Source of the DNA: Prostheceraeus crozeri
Taxonomy: Eukaryota > Platyhelminthes > Polycladida > Euryleptidae
DNA: 64,000 nucleotides
Assembly: GCA_907163375.1 (NCBI GenBank)
Contig: CAJQUW010003636.1
Span: forward strand, 1 to 64,000
Direction: 5' to 3'
Under the pieces are notes generated by a model. The model was not told where the DNA came from. It did no database searches and was given only the letters and a program-made list of their open reading frames with translations. This document shows, in pieces, positions 12,113 through 24,200 of this stretch; position 1 is the first letter of the stretch; each line of letters begins with the position of its first letter. The position numbers were made by a program, and so were the translations under genes.

Positions 12113-12136
12113 ATTATATTTTATATATATATATAC
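12050..12136. repeat. (TA)n microsatellite
   Basis: A long run of TA dinucleotides, followed by imperfect TATA-rich sequence. Confidence 0.95.
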
Positions 12137-12297
12137 AAGTATATCATGATCCGATATCTGGACTATTTCTACGAGGAAAGTTCTCAGGGAAAGTTCTACG
12201 GGAAGGGATGGTTCTTTGATTATATTTCATGGTATTGAATATCATGAATTGCATGAATGAAATTGCATCGTCTGATTCATTCATCCACCGATTCAAT

Positions 12298-12579
12298 ATG
12301 GCAGAAATTGATTTAGACTTTGATGAACTTGCAAGTTTAATGGATGATTACAAGCAACCAACAACATATCGATTTGAAAGAAGTATGAAACGAACAGAAG
12401 AACTAAAGAAAAGAATAGACAGCACAAGATCCAAGAATTCAAAGAAGAAGGCCAACTGGGCAGCAAAGATGTTCAAAGAATGGCTTGCGGAAAGGCAAAG
12501 AAATGGGATAGTCAGAGGTGATCATGTTTTCAAAGCATTTGAAGGAACTGGATTCCCAACTGAATTATTTCATTTTTGA
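12298..12579 (+). CDS. Crypton/KIAA1958-type N-terminal domain protein fragment
   Basis: The frame from ATG 12298 encodes 93 residues: an acidic start (EIDLDFDELASLMDDY), a Lys-rich linker, then KANWAAKMFKEWLAERQRNG. This is the signature of the N-terminal core-binding-like region shared by Crypton tyrosine-recombinase transposons and host proteins derived from them (KIAA1958, QRICH1, ZMYM types). An in-frame ATG at 12229 extends it by 23 residues, but I prefer 12298 because the acidic start fits the family. A stop follows directly, so the rest of the domain and the recombinase are absent, or lie in exons I could not find. An AA/GTAAGA site overlaps the end. Either a domesticated short gene or a transposon remnant. 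Confidence 0.55.
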   Translation: MAEIDLDFDELASLMDDYKQPTTYRFERSMKRTEELKKRIDSTRSKNSKKKANWAAKMFKEWLAERQRNGIVRGDHVFKAFEGTGFPTELFHF

Positions 12580-14019
12580 AGTAAGAAAGAAGAATGGGGG
12601 ACTTCATATTCATATAGGCCTACTTACCGCTTTATCGTTCCTTGTAACGTACTGTATGTAGAGATGTGATGTTTTGACTCTACATGTACATATGAATTAC
12701 TAATTAACTTGAATGAATGTAATTCATGATTGTTCAATTACAGATATCGTTAAACCAAACGTAGGGATATTCTCTGAAAATAACTCCCGGGTTATTGAGG
12801 GGATGTCTATGTACATCATGGTATATGTTACAGGAAGTCTATGGATAGATGTAGATGTGTATAAGTAGACAATGGAAATACCACATGAGATTTCTCGGTA
12901 AGTAATGAACAAATCGTCGGCCGTTAACGCGGCCTCTGATTTGTACATTACTTACCTTGAAATCTCATATGGCATTCCTACATTGCAAATTCAAAATACA
13001 TAGACATCTTCTTGTTCCATGGCTCACACACTCGAAATGAAAATTAAACACTCTTTCCTCAATTCTTTGCCACAAATATTCATTTCAAACGTTTTGAAAA
13101 AGATCATGTGCTTTATTAATTGTTAAATAAATTCATATAAACATCGCAATTTTTATTTGTGTCTTCCACGTGTATGTTGAGAATACTTTGTTGAAGATAA
13201 TTTGTACAAATTTCTATAGAGAGCTAAAATGCTTCGATTGAAGTTGGACTAAAATAAAAATTGCAAATTTATTTAAAAATACTAATTCAGAAAACAGAAA
13301 GTTTTCAAAGTATTATTAAGAATACTGAGTGCTCAAAAATGTATCAGTAAATATTCGATTACAAGTCTTTTAAAAATCAATGCAGAATCTGATGCATAAT
13401 GCAGAGCTGATTTTAGTTATTTTAGCACCATCAGTAATAATTACCGGTAAGTTTTCAAGTTTCAATTTTACATCTTTGTATCTCATACATTTTCCCTAAG
13501 TTCGTTAGTATTCCGGTTGTCAAGCTTAGCTATTCCTATTTTGTCTGTGATTTGATATTGCTTGTGTTTGAAATCGTCTAGTTAAGCACTAATAGATGAC
13601 TGGTATTATTGATTTCATCGGCAACTTAGAAAATAAAATAAGTCAGTTCATGCTCATTGCTTCAATAGATGATGTGAACATGCATATCTCTTTATTATGC
13701 TCGGCACGGAGTGATATGAAACAGGGTAAAGTGGTTACATATAAATCCGTGTTCTATCTAAGTAAGAATAGCAACGTTTCACATTCCGAATGTTCATAGT
13801 TCCCGAAGAACAAGGAATAATGTCTTGTCTTTCAAGAATGTGTAAAAAGACAATGAAAAGTGAAACAAGTGTCATTTTCAAACATTCATGTGAAGCCGTT
13901 GTGATATTTTTGTGATCGTAGGAAAGTTAACATTGATATTCCCTCCTCTCCATCACATTCTAGCATCATGATTCCCAGGGCATCCGTGGCATGCCATCCG
14001 AAGTGAGAAGGTTAATAAT
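12580..14019. other. No gene seen
   Basis: AT-rich sequence. Open frames are short and motif-free. Confidence 0.5.
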
Positions 14020-14027
14020 AAGTTTTA

Positions 14028-14443
14028 GGTACTTCTATTCTTCCCCCCCCACATTTTTGTTGTTGGCACCCGAGTGTTTTGCATCGTCTCTCGATGCACG
14101 ATCTTCTCTTGCTCTAAAGGGCAATCTCAATACTGTCGCAAGATCGTTGAGTGTACAAAATGAGCTTGTGGAACATTTACAGCCTCAGAATTAGACAACT
14201 GCTCGTCATTTGTCTGTAGACAACAATCACACGAAGCTCAGGATCACAGCTGTACCTTGTATTCTAACTGAGTATCCAAGATGCCTATCTTTCATCCCAG
14301 GGTTCAAGAAAGACTTCTCAGTGGTGCTGTACTGTCACCCAGTGACAGATCAAGTCTATTCTAAATCCAATGTGACTAACTATGGCGAAATCTGATGAAT
14401 TTGGAAAACTTGAAAATGTGGGGGGGGGAAGAATAGAAGTACC
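14028..14443. mobile_element. 416-bp MITE with C-rich ends (family P), intact ends
   Basis: Inverted ends read GGTACTTCTATTCTTCCCC, then a run of C, then ACATTTT. AAGTTTTA is duplicated exactly at 14020-14027 and 14444-14451, an 8-bp target duplication. No transposase frame is present. Related elements lie at 17770-18411 and 55689-56114. Confidence 0.8.
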
Positions 14444-14451
14444 AAGTTTTA

Positions 14452-15540
14452 TACTGTTTTACAGTGCAATAATCTCCCTGATTAAACATTGATGTAGAAA
14501 GGGGAAGATAACGCGGTCTCGCGAGAAAGTGAAGCCAGTGTTTGACGCAGGAGATCGTGTGCTAGTGGCAGAAAGTGAGAGGGCATTAACTTCCCTAAAT
14601 GAATTTGTCTCTAGTGCACATCTAAGCATTGCTGATAAGTGATCATACGACTCCTTATATAATTCCATTCACCTTCTTACATGAAATTTACCTGAAACAA
14701 ACATACTTGGATATGCTGAAGCATTGTTAAAACATCACCGTTACATCATCTAAAATGATCAATTTATTTGAAGTTTGCCTCGAAGGGTTGCTCAGACTGA
14801 AAATTCTCCTCTGAAAATATTTCTGTCCATATCTCAGCAATCGAACATGAACATAACAATGAGCAATCTTTCGCATTAAATGACAACCAAATTGTTTTGA
14901 AGAACCGGAAGCTTATGTGAACTTCCGAAAGCTAACCTGTATATTATGAGGGTATCGGACAGATTAACACAAAACGAACGGATTTTCTTCACAACGTAAG
15001 CCAAAAAGACTTTCTAACAATTGACAAAGACGAACAGAGATCTGTAAAACCTCAACCAATAAGCAAAAACCACATTCCTTTTAATTTGCAAATTGACCAA
15101 CACTAATCCTATCAACGCGAAGTAAATAAAGTTTTTTTCACGCCATCATTTCAAAAGTGATTTATCTGAAAAATTCGACCTTTAAATCTATAAATAGAGC
15201 GACTGAAATACCGAACTCTCACGGCATTTCGTCATCTGAAAAAAAATTATTTATAGGAAACAACAGAATTCCTAGAATTCCGCAAGCTAAAGTAGTGACG
15301 AAAGCTTCTATTTCAAGTTGGTTAAATTTTTATAAGCTGCTCAATGTAGTTGCATTTAGAACTTACATTTGAGCCATTTCGTCATGTGAGAAAGAATATT
15401 ATTTATAGGAAACAACAGAATTCTTAGAATTTTGCAAGTTAGATCTTTATATGCTTTCCATGACAAACAATAAACATGCATTAAGTGCGAGAATTTCACA
15501 TAATCTAGGATTTTGCTAAATAAGTCCACAGACGGTAAAT
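14452..15540. repeat. Gene-free; contains a ~70-bp direct repeat
   Basis: No gene seen. Two direct copies of about 70 bp at about 15222-15292 and 15374-15446 share TTATTTATAGGAAACAACAG and AATTC.TAGAATT, about 152 bp apart. Confidence 0.5.
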
Positions 15541-15618
15541 AACTGCGCGTATTGGTGGGTTCGAACCACCGACCTCTGGCATTCTAGGCCAACGCTCTAC
15601 CAACTGAGCTATCGACGA
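15541..15618 (-). pseudogene. tRNA-like sequence, probably a tRNA pseudogene
   Basis: On the minus strand the D arm (TAGCTCAGTTGGTAGAGC, an A box), a 5-bp anticodon stem with loop CTAGAAT, and a perfect T arm (GGTGG TTCGAAC CCACC, a B box) are all present. If read as a tRNA the anticodon would be AGA, but the long variable arm of a serine tRNA is absent. The acceptor stem pairs at only about three of seven positions, so I think it is a pseudogene or a SINE head. Confidence 0.6.
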
Positions 15619-15857
15619 GCGACAGAGCGACATAAGTACTCAATTGAAGAATCCACATAAGAGAATTAGATGGCTTCATCCAACAAGACAACATGGCATT
15701 AATCGTCAAGCTAAACAACTGAAACAAGATGTCAGTAATTCAAAGCCAGCATTATAGCCTACTTTGAGGTATTCGAATGCAACATCCAAAAATGTCTGTT
15801 TGAAATATATTGTAGTATCAAATATTGTTGCAAGCAAAACTTTCGGGTCTTATCATT

Positions 15858-16278
15858 CACTAGGTGACATGCCACGCGTAATTCACGCGTAATTACGGAG
15901 CACCCCAAACATTCGTTGTTAAAGACACTCTATTCTTCTACGTGCGTACATAGGTGCGGCACTAAGAGTCAGAAATCATTTGATCTGATGCTGTTAAAAA
16001 TGGGGAATGTTTACGAATACGCGCGGGAGAGCGTTTATGGTTTGCGCGTCGTCTACGGTTGAACCACGGATGAACCGCTAAGCACGTTCTGTCTTCCCTG
16101 AGCATGAAATTGAGGTCCTATCACATTGTTTAGCCTCTTACACATACATGCACACACATGAGACGCAAAGTCTATATAACAGGACTGCCGACAGATGTTG
16201 CAGCAATGTCACACGTAGCCACGGATGTTTAGGGTCATGTGTAATTATGCGTAATTGAGCGTGGCATGTCACCCAGTG
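15858..16278. mobile_element. 421-bp MITE, CACTRGGTGACATGCCACGC ends
   Basis: Inverted ends CACT(A/G)GGTGACATGCCACGC, followed by AATTACGC words, lie at both sides. The interior is richer in CpG than the surroundings. I could not see a target duplication, so it is probably older. No coding frame. Confidence 0.6.
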
Positions 16279-17769
16279 TTGCATGTCATGATTCAAGTTT
16301 GATTTTAATCAGGTTTTCTAAATGACAGTGAGTTAAATCTAGGTATAACTTTTAAGGACATCCTGTATGCTTTGCTTAATGAAATCATTCAAACTATATT
16401 TCGCACATAGGCCAACAGCAATCTTGATTCGCAAACTGAATGCATGAATCAGAAGCTGATTTCCAAACTTATATCAACTGATTTGGCTTCGGAAGAGCTT
16501 TGAAGAAACTACGAAGCTTCTTGAAGAATTGCTACACTTTTAAACTATTTTAATATTCAAAGTGCAGTTGACTGCAAACATGCAATAATTAGCATTAGAT
16601 TCTACTTTTGTTCTTCCGCCAATAGTGTCAAAAGTTATATCTCACATTGTTTTTATCCAACCGTAGATTGACTATTAAGCGAATGGGTCACTGTTGACCA
16701 ATGAAATTGATGATGTTCAAGGGCAAAAATCACCATTAAAAATTACGAATTTCTGGAAATTTTACACCTTTTTACGTCCATTTGGATGGACGATGTTCGA
16801 AAGAATCCAAAAGAGAGCTTTTTGCACCTTATCCTTACTTCAGGAGAAGTTCCTAAATACCGGTTGTACAGCTGTGATCCAATGTGCTAAATAGAAAGAA
16901 AATGATTCTTATGATAACAGACAAACTTGCTTGCTCGATTTTTTGACTTGTGATTTCCTTGCATTTATGAATTATTGAAGCAAAAGTAATTTAGTGCATT
17001 CTATTTTTGAAAAGTGTAGTTGGATTTGATCCCCGCACTCAAAGGTTGACCCACTCCAAGTTACATAATGCTTTTGAATTCAAGCTGTCGTCAGTAATGC
17101 TCTTTTAACCATCTCTTGATGCTCTTGATGAATCCAATGACAATTTAGTGAGCATCATGAGGAAATAAAATGCTTTATGAAAGGTCGTCAGTGTTTTTTC
17201 AACTTTCATCACCGCCAATCACGCAGATTTTTCGAAGTTTATGAATCATACCGGTGTTTTTGGAATGCTTAATCAACCGCATGTGGTGCAAGCATTGTGT
17301 AGCAAGTATTCGGGCTGTTGTTTACTGAAGCAAGTACTGAAGTCGTGATAAGCAACTTCGAAGAGTGTCAATAAGTTTTTCTTTGATCGAAATTTCCGGG
17401 TTTCATTACTATAAGTTTTCATTTTTTGTATGAAGACTTAAATCCCAATGCAGTTCATAAAAATTCTTTATGATTATCAACTTAACTTCCTTTCAGTAAA
17501 TTTTCGCTCTATTTAATATCTCATATGCCTCATACTATTTAAAATTGATCAAATATCTTTTTAGACATGAGAAACATACAACTCAATTATTAACTTAATA
17601 GTTGTCATTCTCTCTAGATATTCAACGACGAACTTAATCTCCGTAAAAACTGAATCATTTGATATAAAAGCTCTCAATGCACACTGACATTGTTTGAGTT
17701 GACACTCTGTGCCCACTATACTTTCTCAATGTGTTCGATGCTGTGCGAGTTAGATAAATAACAATTTTC
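16279..17769. other. No gene seen
   Basis: AT-rich sequence with no supported exon, RNA gene or element ends. Confidence 0.5.
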
Positions 17770-18411
17770 GGTACTTATGGGTTATCTCCCCCCCACGTTT
17801 TCAAAATTTGTCCAAAATTGATCAATCGTCCAAAAAAATAAATCAATCGTCACCAAACTTCAAGTAGACATACTTAAGCACATGTTCTACCCACATACAA
17901 AAATTTATGCAGATTGGAGTAGTATTTTAAGCATTAGAGACGATCACGTGAAGTGTAGCGAAGTCTGCAGGTTGATCTGACTTCTTCCGTTCGACGCATT
18001 GTTGTTACTGGTGTGTGCATTGTTCTCTCTCCCTCTTCGTCTTATACACCGCTATTTGAAATCTTCCCACGACCACTACCTTGTCACACCTATCTTAAGT
18101 TAGAAATGTTAGTGCAAGGGATGTGGCCTGGTCATTATCACTTCACGAGCTGTCGGGAAATGTCTTTGTTGACCTCAAGTGCTTCCTGCTTAGACGATGA
18201 AGTCAGATGGAGTCAAATCAAGCTGCAGACATCGCTGCACTTCAAGTTATCGCCCCTAATTCAAGAAGAACGTGTCCGATTTTTACAAATTTTGGCAAGT
18301 GGGTAGAGAATATACCTAAATACGTGTCTGTACAGTTTTGTGACGATTGATTTACTTTTACGGATTTTAGACAAATTTGAAAACGTGGGGGGGAGATAAC
18401 CCATAAGTACC
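17770..18411. mobile_element. 642-bp MITE with C-rich ends (family P)
   Basis: Inverted ends GGTACTTATGGGTTATCTCC, then a C run, then ACGTTTTCAAA match in inverse orientation over about 43 bp. The target duplication is not readable. It is longer than its relative at 14028-14443. Confidence 0.7.
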
Positions 18412-18489
18412 CTTAATATAGCGCATAATTCACTTTATAGCTTAGTAATTCAGCTATTTACAAGCTTGCTCCTGTAATGCAGTAAAACC

Positions 18490-18680
18490 CAAATATGAAA
18501 AAGGACCGGATCACCGAATAAAACCCTTAGCCCGCAGCCAAAGTGTGATGCGGATGACGCGGGTCTATCGCTGGTAGCCTACCTATTGATGGTGCCTCAA
18601 TAGACAGGCTCGAACCCTGGAACTTCTGCACTTCCACTGCAAGAAGTGCGACCTTAGCCAACAGCGGTATCCTCTACCAC
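18490..18680 (-). mobile_element. SINE family 2 copy
   Basis: The minus strand has an A-box-like TGTTGGCTAAGG and a B box (AGGGTTCGAGCC), followed by a body with GAGGCACCA. The head and the GTGCAGAAG..CCAGGGTTCGAG stretch match the plus-strand copy at 63186-63380. It ends about 100 bp upstream of the secreted-protein gene. Confidence 0.6.
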
Positions 18681-18788
18681 TTTAATTATTGCTTTCATCT
18701 GAAGTTTGAGCCTCAAATTTCAATTAAAGCTTCTCAAACTTTTCATACAATTAAAAGTGAATGTTTTATTGTCTTTTAGATAACGGAA

Positions 18789-21256
18789 ATGAGAGCGATC
18801 ACATTGGCACTGTTGGGCGTTGTGGCGATTTTCGCTGCAGTCAATGGTAAGAGAATACGTCTTCATCCACAAACTTAGTCCTTCAAACCTCGATTTGTTG
18901 AAGTAGCAAGCTTTGTTATGGTGTCCAACTGTCCAGTGCTTATATTGCTTTAAAGTAACTTGTGATGTTTTATTTTTTGCAGCGAAAGAAGATGTGGCAA
19001 GTGAGCTGATGCAAGGTATGTCTGAATCCAAGTAGTTTTAGTTCTAAATCTCTCCGATATAATGATGCAAAACTATAGGAACTTATGATGCTTAGCAAGT
19101 TAGTCATTCAAATTTGTGAAAATTTTCGGTCAATACAATAAATAGCAGCATAAAGTCAAAGAAATAGATAGTGCAGAAAATAAAAGTCATTAAAGAAGAA
19201 AATTAAACTATATATTACATGAAAGTTCTTTAGATCATTATCCGTTTGCAATTGATTTAACAGCTTGGTCAGATAACGGCTCTGAATCTTTGTCAGGGAG
19301 TTAAAAGAGAATAGTTACAGATAGTCTATAATATCTATGAAACCAGCAGCCAATATCGCTTGAACATCACACACAATAGCGAAAATGTACAGGTGTACCT
19401 GTATTTATGTAACAAACAGTTTTATTTCATGATGGACGGCAGTACCGTAGGCAAAACTTCATGTCATGCTGATTATTTACAAATCACGAATTTAGTCAGA
19501 CCACCTGTCGAGCGATAATCATTATTGATAGTTATTGTCAGACGGCAAGGACGTCAGACTTGTGTATATGCAGTCGCACTCCAGAGGTTTTATTATATAA
19601 TGTCGGTGTTGTCGCGTGATGAATTGTGTTCGTTCGTCGAATGCAGCACCAAACATTCTATTGTCACTGCATGTTATCTACGCTTCTACTGTAGTTTTTT
19701 ACGAAGGACAAGGTTGCCATCGGAGAAAAAACAGCACTTTTCAGATTATGATAAAGAGCATTAAAGCCACTGTAAAGGCTAATCTGACTTTCATGACTGA
19801 TTAAAATGTGATGCAGAACATTAAATTCAGACATCTGTTCAAAAAGCAGATAATCAGAGTGGAAACCAACGAAAAACGAATTGGTGGCATACACTATCTT
19901 CGTTGAGCTTGTCAAGTGAAAAGAAATTTCAAATGATTCTCCAATTGTTCGTCATGTAATGTTGTCAAAAGTGTAGTCTCATAATACTATTTATTACCGG
20001 TATGTATTTATAGGTCATAGGTCATTTATATTTCGTTCCTTTTAGCTTCTATATGCAACCTTCCGTATTTATTGCTGTGCTCTCTCTCTCTCTCTCTTTC
20101 AGAAATCAACTCCTTGGAGATTTTGATCAAAAGGAAAATCAATGAAGAAGCTGGCATTGAATCAGCAAATGGCTTGGCGAAGGAGCCTAAAAAGCCAAAC
20201 AGCGAAATGAAGTTGAGAAGAGGTAAAGGAAAGGGCAGAGGCAAAGGCAAAGGTGAAGGCAAGGAAGAAGCCAATGTTGAACAATTGGTCGGAGGAAATC
20301 ATGCCCAGCAATCCTTAGAGGCTCCTGAACGCAACGGCAAAGGCAAGAGCAAGGAGGAAGCGTGTGAACAGGAACTGCACTCTAAAGAAATTACTGAGGA
20401 AGCCTCAGAGACTGGAGAGAACAAAGTCGGAAACGGTAAAGGGAAAGGTAAAGGTAACGGCAGAGGCAAAGGAAGAGGCAAAGGAGTGGGCAGAGGAAAA
20501 GGAGTAGGCACAGACAAGGAGGAAACCACTGTAGAAGAAGCTCATGGCGGCAAAGGAAGAGGAAGAGGCAAAGGAGTGGGCAGAGGAAAAGGAATGGGCA
20601 AAAGCAAGGTGGAAGAAGGCAATGTAGAGGAAGTTCACGGCGGCAACGGGAAAAACGAAGGCAAAGGAAAAGAAGAAGCGGTTGAACAGGAAGTGCACTC
20701 TAAAGAACTTGCTGAGGAAGCCTCAGAGACTGGAGGGGACAAAGTCGGAAAGAGCAAAGGGAAAGGCAAAGGAAACGGCAGAGGCATGGCGAGAGGAATG
20801 GGCAAAGGCAAGGGAGGAGGTAATTTAGAAGAAGTTCACGGCGGCAACGGGAAAAGCAAAGGCAAAGGAAGAGGAAAGGGTAAAGGGAATGGAATGGGCA
20901 GCGGAAATGCAATGGGCAGAGGCAAGGGGCGAGGAAAGGGTAAAGGCAAAGAAGAAACCACTGTAGAGGAAACGAATGGCGGACAACATGCAGGAGAATC
21001 CACAGAGGCTCATGAAGGCAAAGGTAGAGGAGAAGCAGATGCACAGGAGCGCGCTCTAGGATCCACAGAGACTGAAGACAAAGGCGCGAAAGGAAAATGT
21101 GAGTGTGCAGGAAAGGGAAAAAGACAACGCAAAGGAAAAGGCAGTGGAGAGGGCAGAGGTAAACAAGAAACCAATGTGGAGGAAGTGCACGTCAATGCAC
21201 ATTCCGATGAGTCTGAGGCAAAGGCAGAGGTAAAGGAAAGCAAAATTAATCAATGA
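18789..21256 (+). CDS. Secreted Gly-Lys/Gly-Arg repeat protein with acidic spacers, 414 aa, three coding exons
   Basis: Coding exons are 18789-18846, 18983-19015 and 20103-21256, joined by GT-AG introns with matching phases (1245 nt in all). Exon 1 starts at ATG 18789 with a purine at -3 and encodes a textbook signal peptide (ITLALLGVVAIFAAVNA), probably cut before KEDVASEL. Exon 2 adds an 11-residue linker. Exon 3 gives a helix-like head (INSLEILIKRKINEE) and then about 340 residues of (GKG/GRG)n blocks separated by acidic, Val- and His-containing spacers (EETTVEEAHGG, EEVHGGNG, QELHSKE, TEEASETG). A 106-residue period (GAA codons at 20366 and 20684) shows internal duplication. Only three Cys. 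An AG at 18778-18779 suggests a 5' UTR intron, and ATTAAA at 21316 could be a polyadenylation signal. No catalytic domain. The family is unknown to me. By composition it could be an adhesive, matrix, biomineral or polycationic defence protein. The gene structure is well supported, the role is not. Confidence 0.8.
20070..20102 (+). promoter_or_regulatory. (TC)n polypyrimidine tract and 3' splice site
   Basis: A pure CT repeat of about 20 bases runs directly into TTTCAG at 20098-20102 and forms the acceptor for the large exon. Microsatellite length change here could alter splicing. Confidence 0.7.
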
Positions 21257-24200
21257 AGCAGTTGGAAAAGTAATCACAAGCTCCTCGATACGACTATGTG
21301 AAACTGGAAATTAACATTAAATGGACAATAGTTACCGATATATTCATTACTGTACTCATGAGGATCAACAACATTCTCTGCATGTACATTGACTTATTTT
21401 TGATAAATCTATCTGAAAAACAAAGCGATTCGTTCTCTTTTCTGATGCCGATTTCAAGTTGTCAAATAGAAGAAACTCTAGAAAAAGAGATATAAAGAAT
21501 GAATTTCTTAGTCATTGTTGAGGTAATTTTAGGATGAGGATTTATATTTGATATAATAATAACTATCCGTACATGTATAAGTTGAAATTATACCCTGAAT
21601 CTCCAGTTTGCATATAAAAACAACTAAAAAGGTCGGAAAATCTTTGAACCTGAAAGTCGGAAATAGGGACCTGAACCCTATCAAGAACCTCTGAGCGAAT
21701 GTCAACCGTCGGATATCAAAGGAGCGTCCAAAAATTGAGACAGATATCATTCGCGCCTAATGAATTCAATGATTGATCGTGTGATGGCTGTGCTTCAGTC
21801 AGAAGGACCTTACACGAAACTTTGACATCTGTTGTGATCTCATTGTTGCTCATGCTCAAATTATGGAGCTATAGATATTTCTAAGTCGTAAATTCATGCA
21901 ACTATCACCGTTAAAATGGATTATCCTGTTTTCTTAATTTTTGTAGTATCATGGAGTGTTGCAAATTTGCTGTCGCATACTGTATAAGTTGAAATTTTAC
22001 CTTGAAGCTGCAGTTAACATGAAAGTCATGTCATTTGAAATTCAGCTCAAAAAGGTCGGAAAATCCTTGCGTGGACAACAATCTAGAAGAAAACTATACA
22101 GTTCCTAGCAAGGGATCATGAAGTTATAAATTGTGCTTGCTACTGGTATAAAAAAACTAGTTCTAGGTGTCACTGTGTTCAGACAAGCAGTTTTCCAACT
22201 TTCTTTTAATCAGTAGAAAAGATAATGAAAAGAGAAAGGAATTGAAGGATGTCATCAGACTTGAATAATTTAAGCAAACAAATTCCTTGTCAGCCGCAGG
22301 TGCTGCGTTTCGTCAATTTAGTTGACTTCTAACCTCATAGAGTATTGATTCTAACCATGTATAACTAAATTGTACACAATGATTTCTATTGAAAAACACT
22401 GAAATTGAGTCAAGAAGGATAAGTTTTTAATTTCATACCATTAAAATACCATTAAGCATGGTAAACATCAGGAATAATTTTAGACATAATAATTATTTAT
22501 TTATTAATCATAATTAAAAATATTCATTTTGATCAAGTAGTCTTGACCCCAGGTAGGCTACATAATCTCCGACAGAAACTGAATATTTTGGTACAAAAAT
22601 TTTCAGTGCATGTTAAATTGTTTTTAAGCTGACAATGACATTCTATCTTACAATAACTCTACTTTATGGATGCGTTACATTGAGAACTGGTTCGATTGTA
22701 GGTCTAATCTGGGTGACATCTATTCTAAAGAGCAAGCAAAAATTGACACAGTATGAATTCCAATTTAGCTGTATTAGAATGCAAGAGCTAGAAGCGAAAA
22801 GCATTTCATGTTCAATATATATCAGATTTTTATTAGCCTTTAGCTTCTTTACAAACAATGCTTCTTGCAGGCGCTGTTTATGAAAAGGTATTGTTGTCCT
22901 GTGCTTTAATTTCAATTTCAAAGCGATTTTGTTATCAGTGTCTTTTTATAATTAATTAACAAGTACATCAGCACTCGTTACTGTCAATAGAACAGCTAAC
23001 GTCATTGCATTCATGAACCAATTGAACTTTTGAAGTCATACGTGAATTATAGATTGGGGATTTCACTGCTTCTATTTTGACAGATTTTTTTTTGATGAAT
23101 TGTGTTGTTCATTATATGGCCGGTATACGTACCTACACAATAGGGCCTACGAATTTATCTAAAAATTGTCATGATGATGTTTATAGATGTAAGCCCTCTC
23201 ACACTGCAGGCCTCATATTTTTAGAAGCGAATTGAAATATGTACAAACTTTCATAATGATCTAAAACAAAATGAAACTCCATACTGTCGGAAAAAATTGT
23301 AGTGAAAATCTCAAAATTTAGATCTCAGGCCTTTGCCTCGGAATAGACGACTATGTAATTATTTGATTAAGTATTTGAGCATTTACATAATATCATGCAT
23401 TTGGTTAGGTTCTGAACCCTTTCTGATGAAAGTTGTTTCTGTCGAATTTACTTGAAATTTAATAGTCAAGGGGAAACAATAGAATATTTGTGAAATTGTG
23501 CTAGTGCTTGATGAATAAAATTTAATACGAGCATTTTGATCCATTGATGGAAACAATTCCAAAAGCATGAATATTCAAATTCATTTTGTTCGCGAGAGAA
23601 TTATTGAATAAAATAAGACAAAATTTCGCAAAATCATATTTTGGTGAATAAAATTTATTAAAAATAATTTTTGAATTCTGATTCCTATTTATCATAAAAT
23701 CTTCTTTCAATACAGATAATTTGGCTATCTGCGGCATGTTGTCAGGTAATATTCTGAGATATCGAATATCCAATGGGAGTATTAACTAATGCATGGAAAT
23801 CGATAATCTAGGTCTATTCAGCAAACGTCAGAATTCTTCAATAAATTGTGAGTGGGTTTGTGTAAAGCTTTAAGTAAAATTGCCTTCTGCGTCTCAAGCT
23901 ACAATTTTTAAGTGTAATCTGATTTTATGAATCAAACATGTGTACCTACATGCATAGAAATCAACAATAGCCTACCATAGAAAGTCCTGGAATGGAAATT
24001 GCATTCTAAATTGTGGCACACGCCGGGGGAACTTAGTTGGGACTAAATGCAAATTTTACGAGCTGGATTCCTTGTTTTCTGGTTGGCATTTATATTTATC
24101 AAGCCAATTTGTGATCTAGATTGTTGCCCCTAGTCCAAAGATGATAGGCAGAAAAGCAATAGTGAATTTACAAAATACTGCGGTGACAGGATGACAAAAA

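Noticed and set aside
15541-15618. A functional tRNA-Ser(AGA) gene
   Set aside because: No long variable arm and a poorly paired acceptor stem.
18789-21256. Identification as an Sp185/333 (SpTransformer) gene
   Set aside because: Leader-plus-repeat exon design is similar, but the leader, the RGD and His-rich region of that family are not seen.
20026-21277. Leu/Phe/Pro-rich minus-strand frames opposite the Gly-Lys gene
   Set aside because: They are complement shadows of the GKG codons; the plus strand has signal peptide and phase-matched splice sites.
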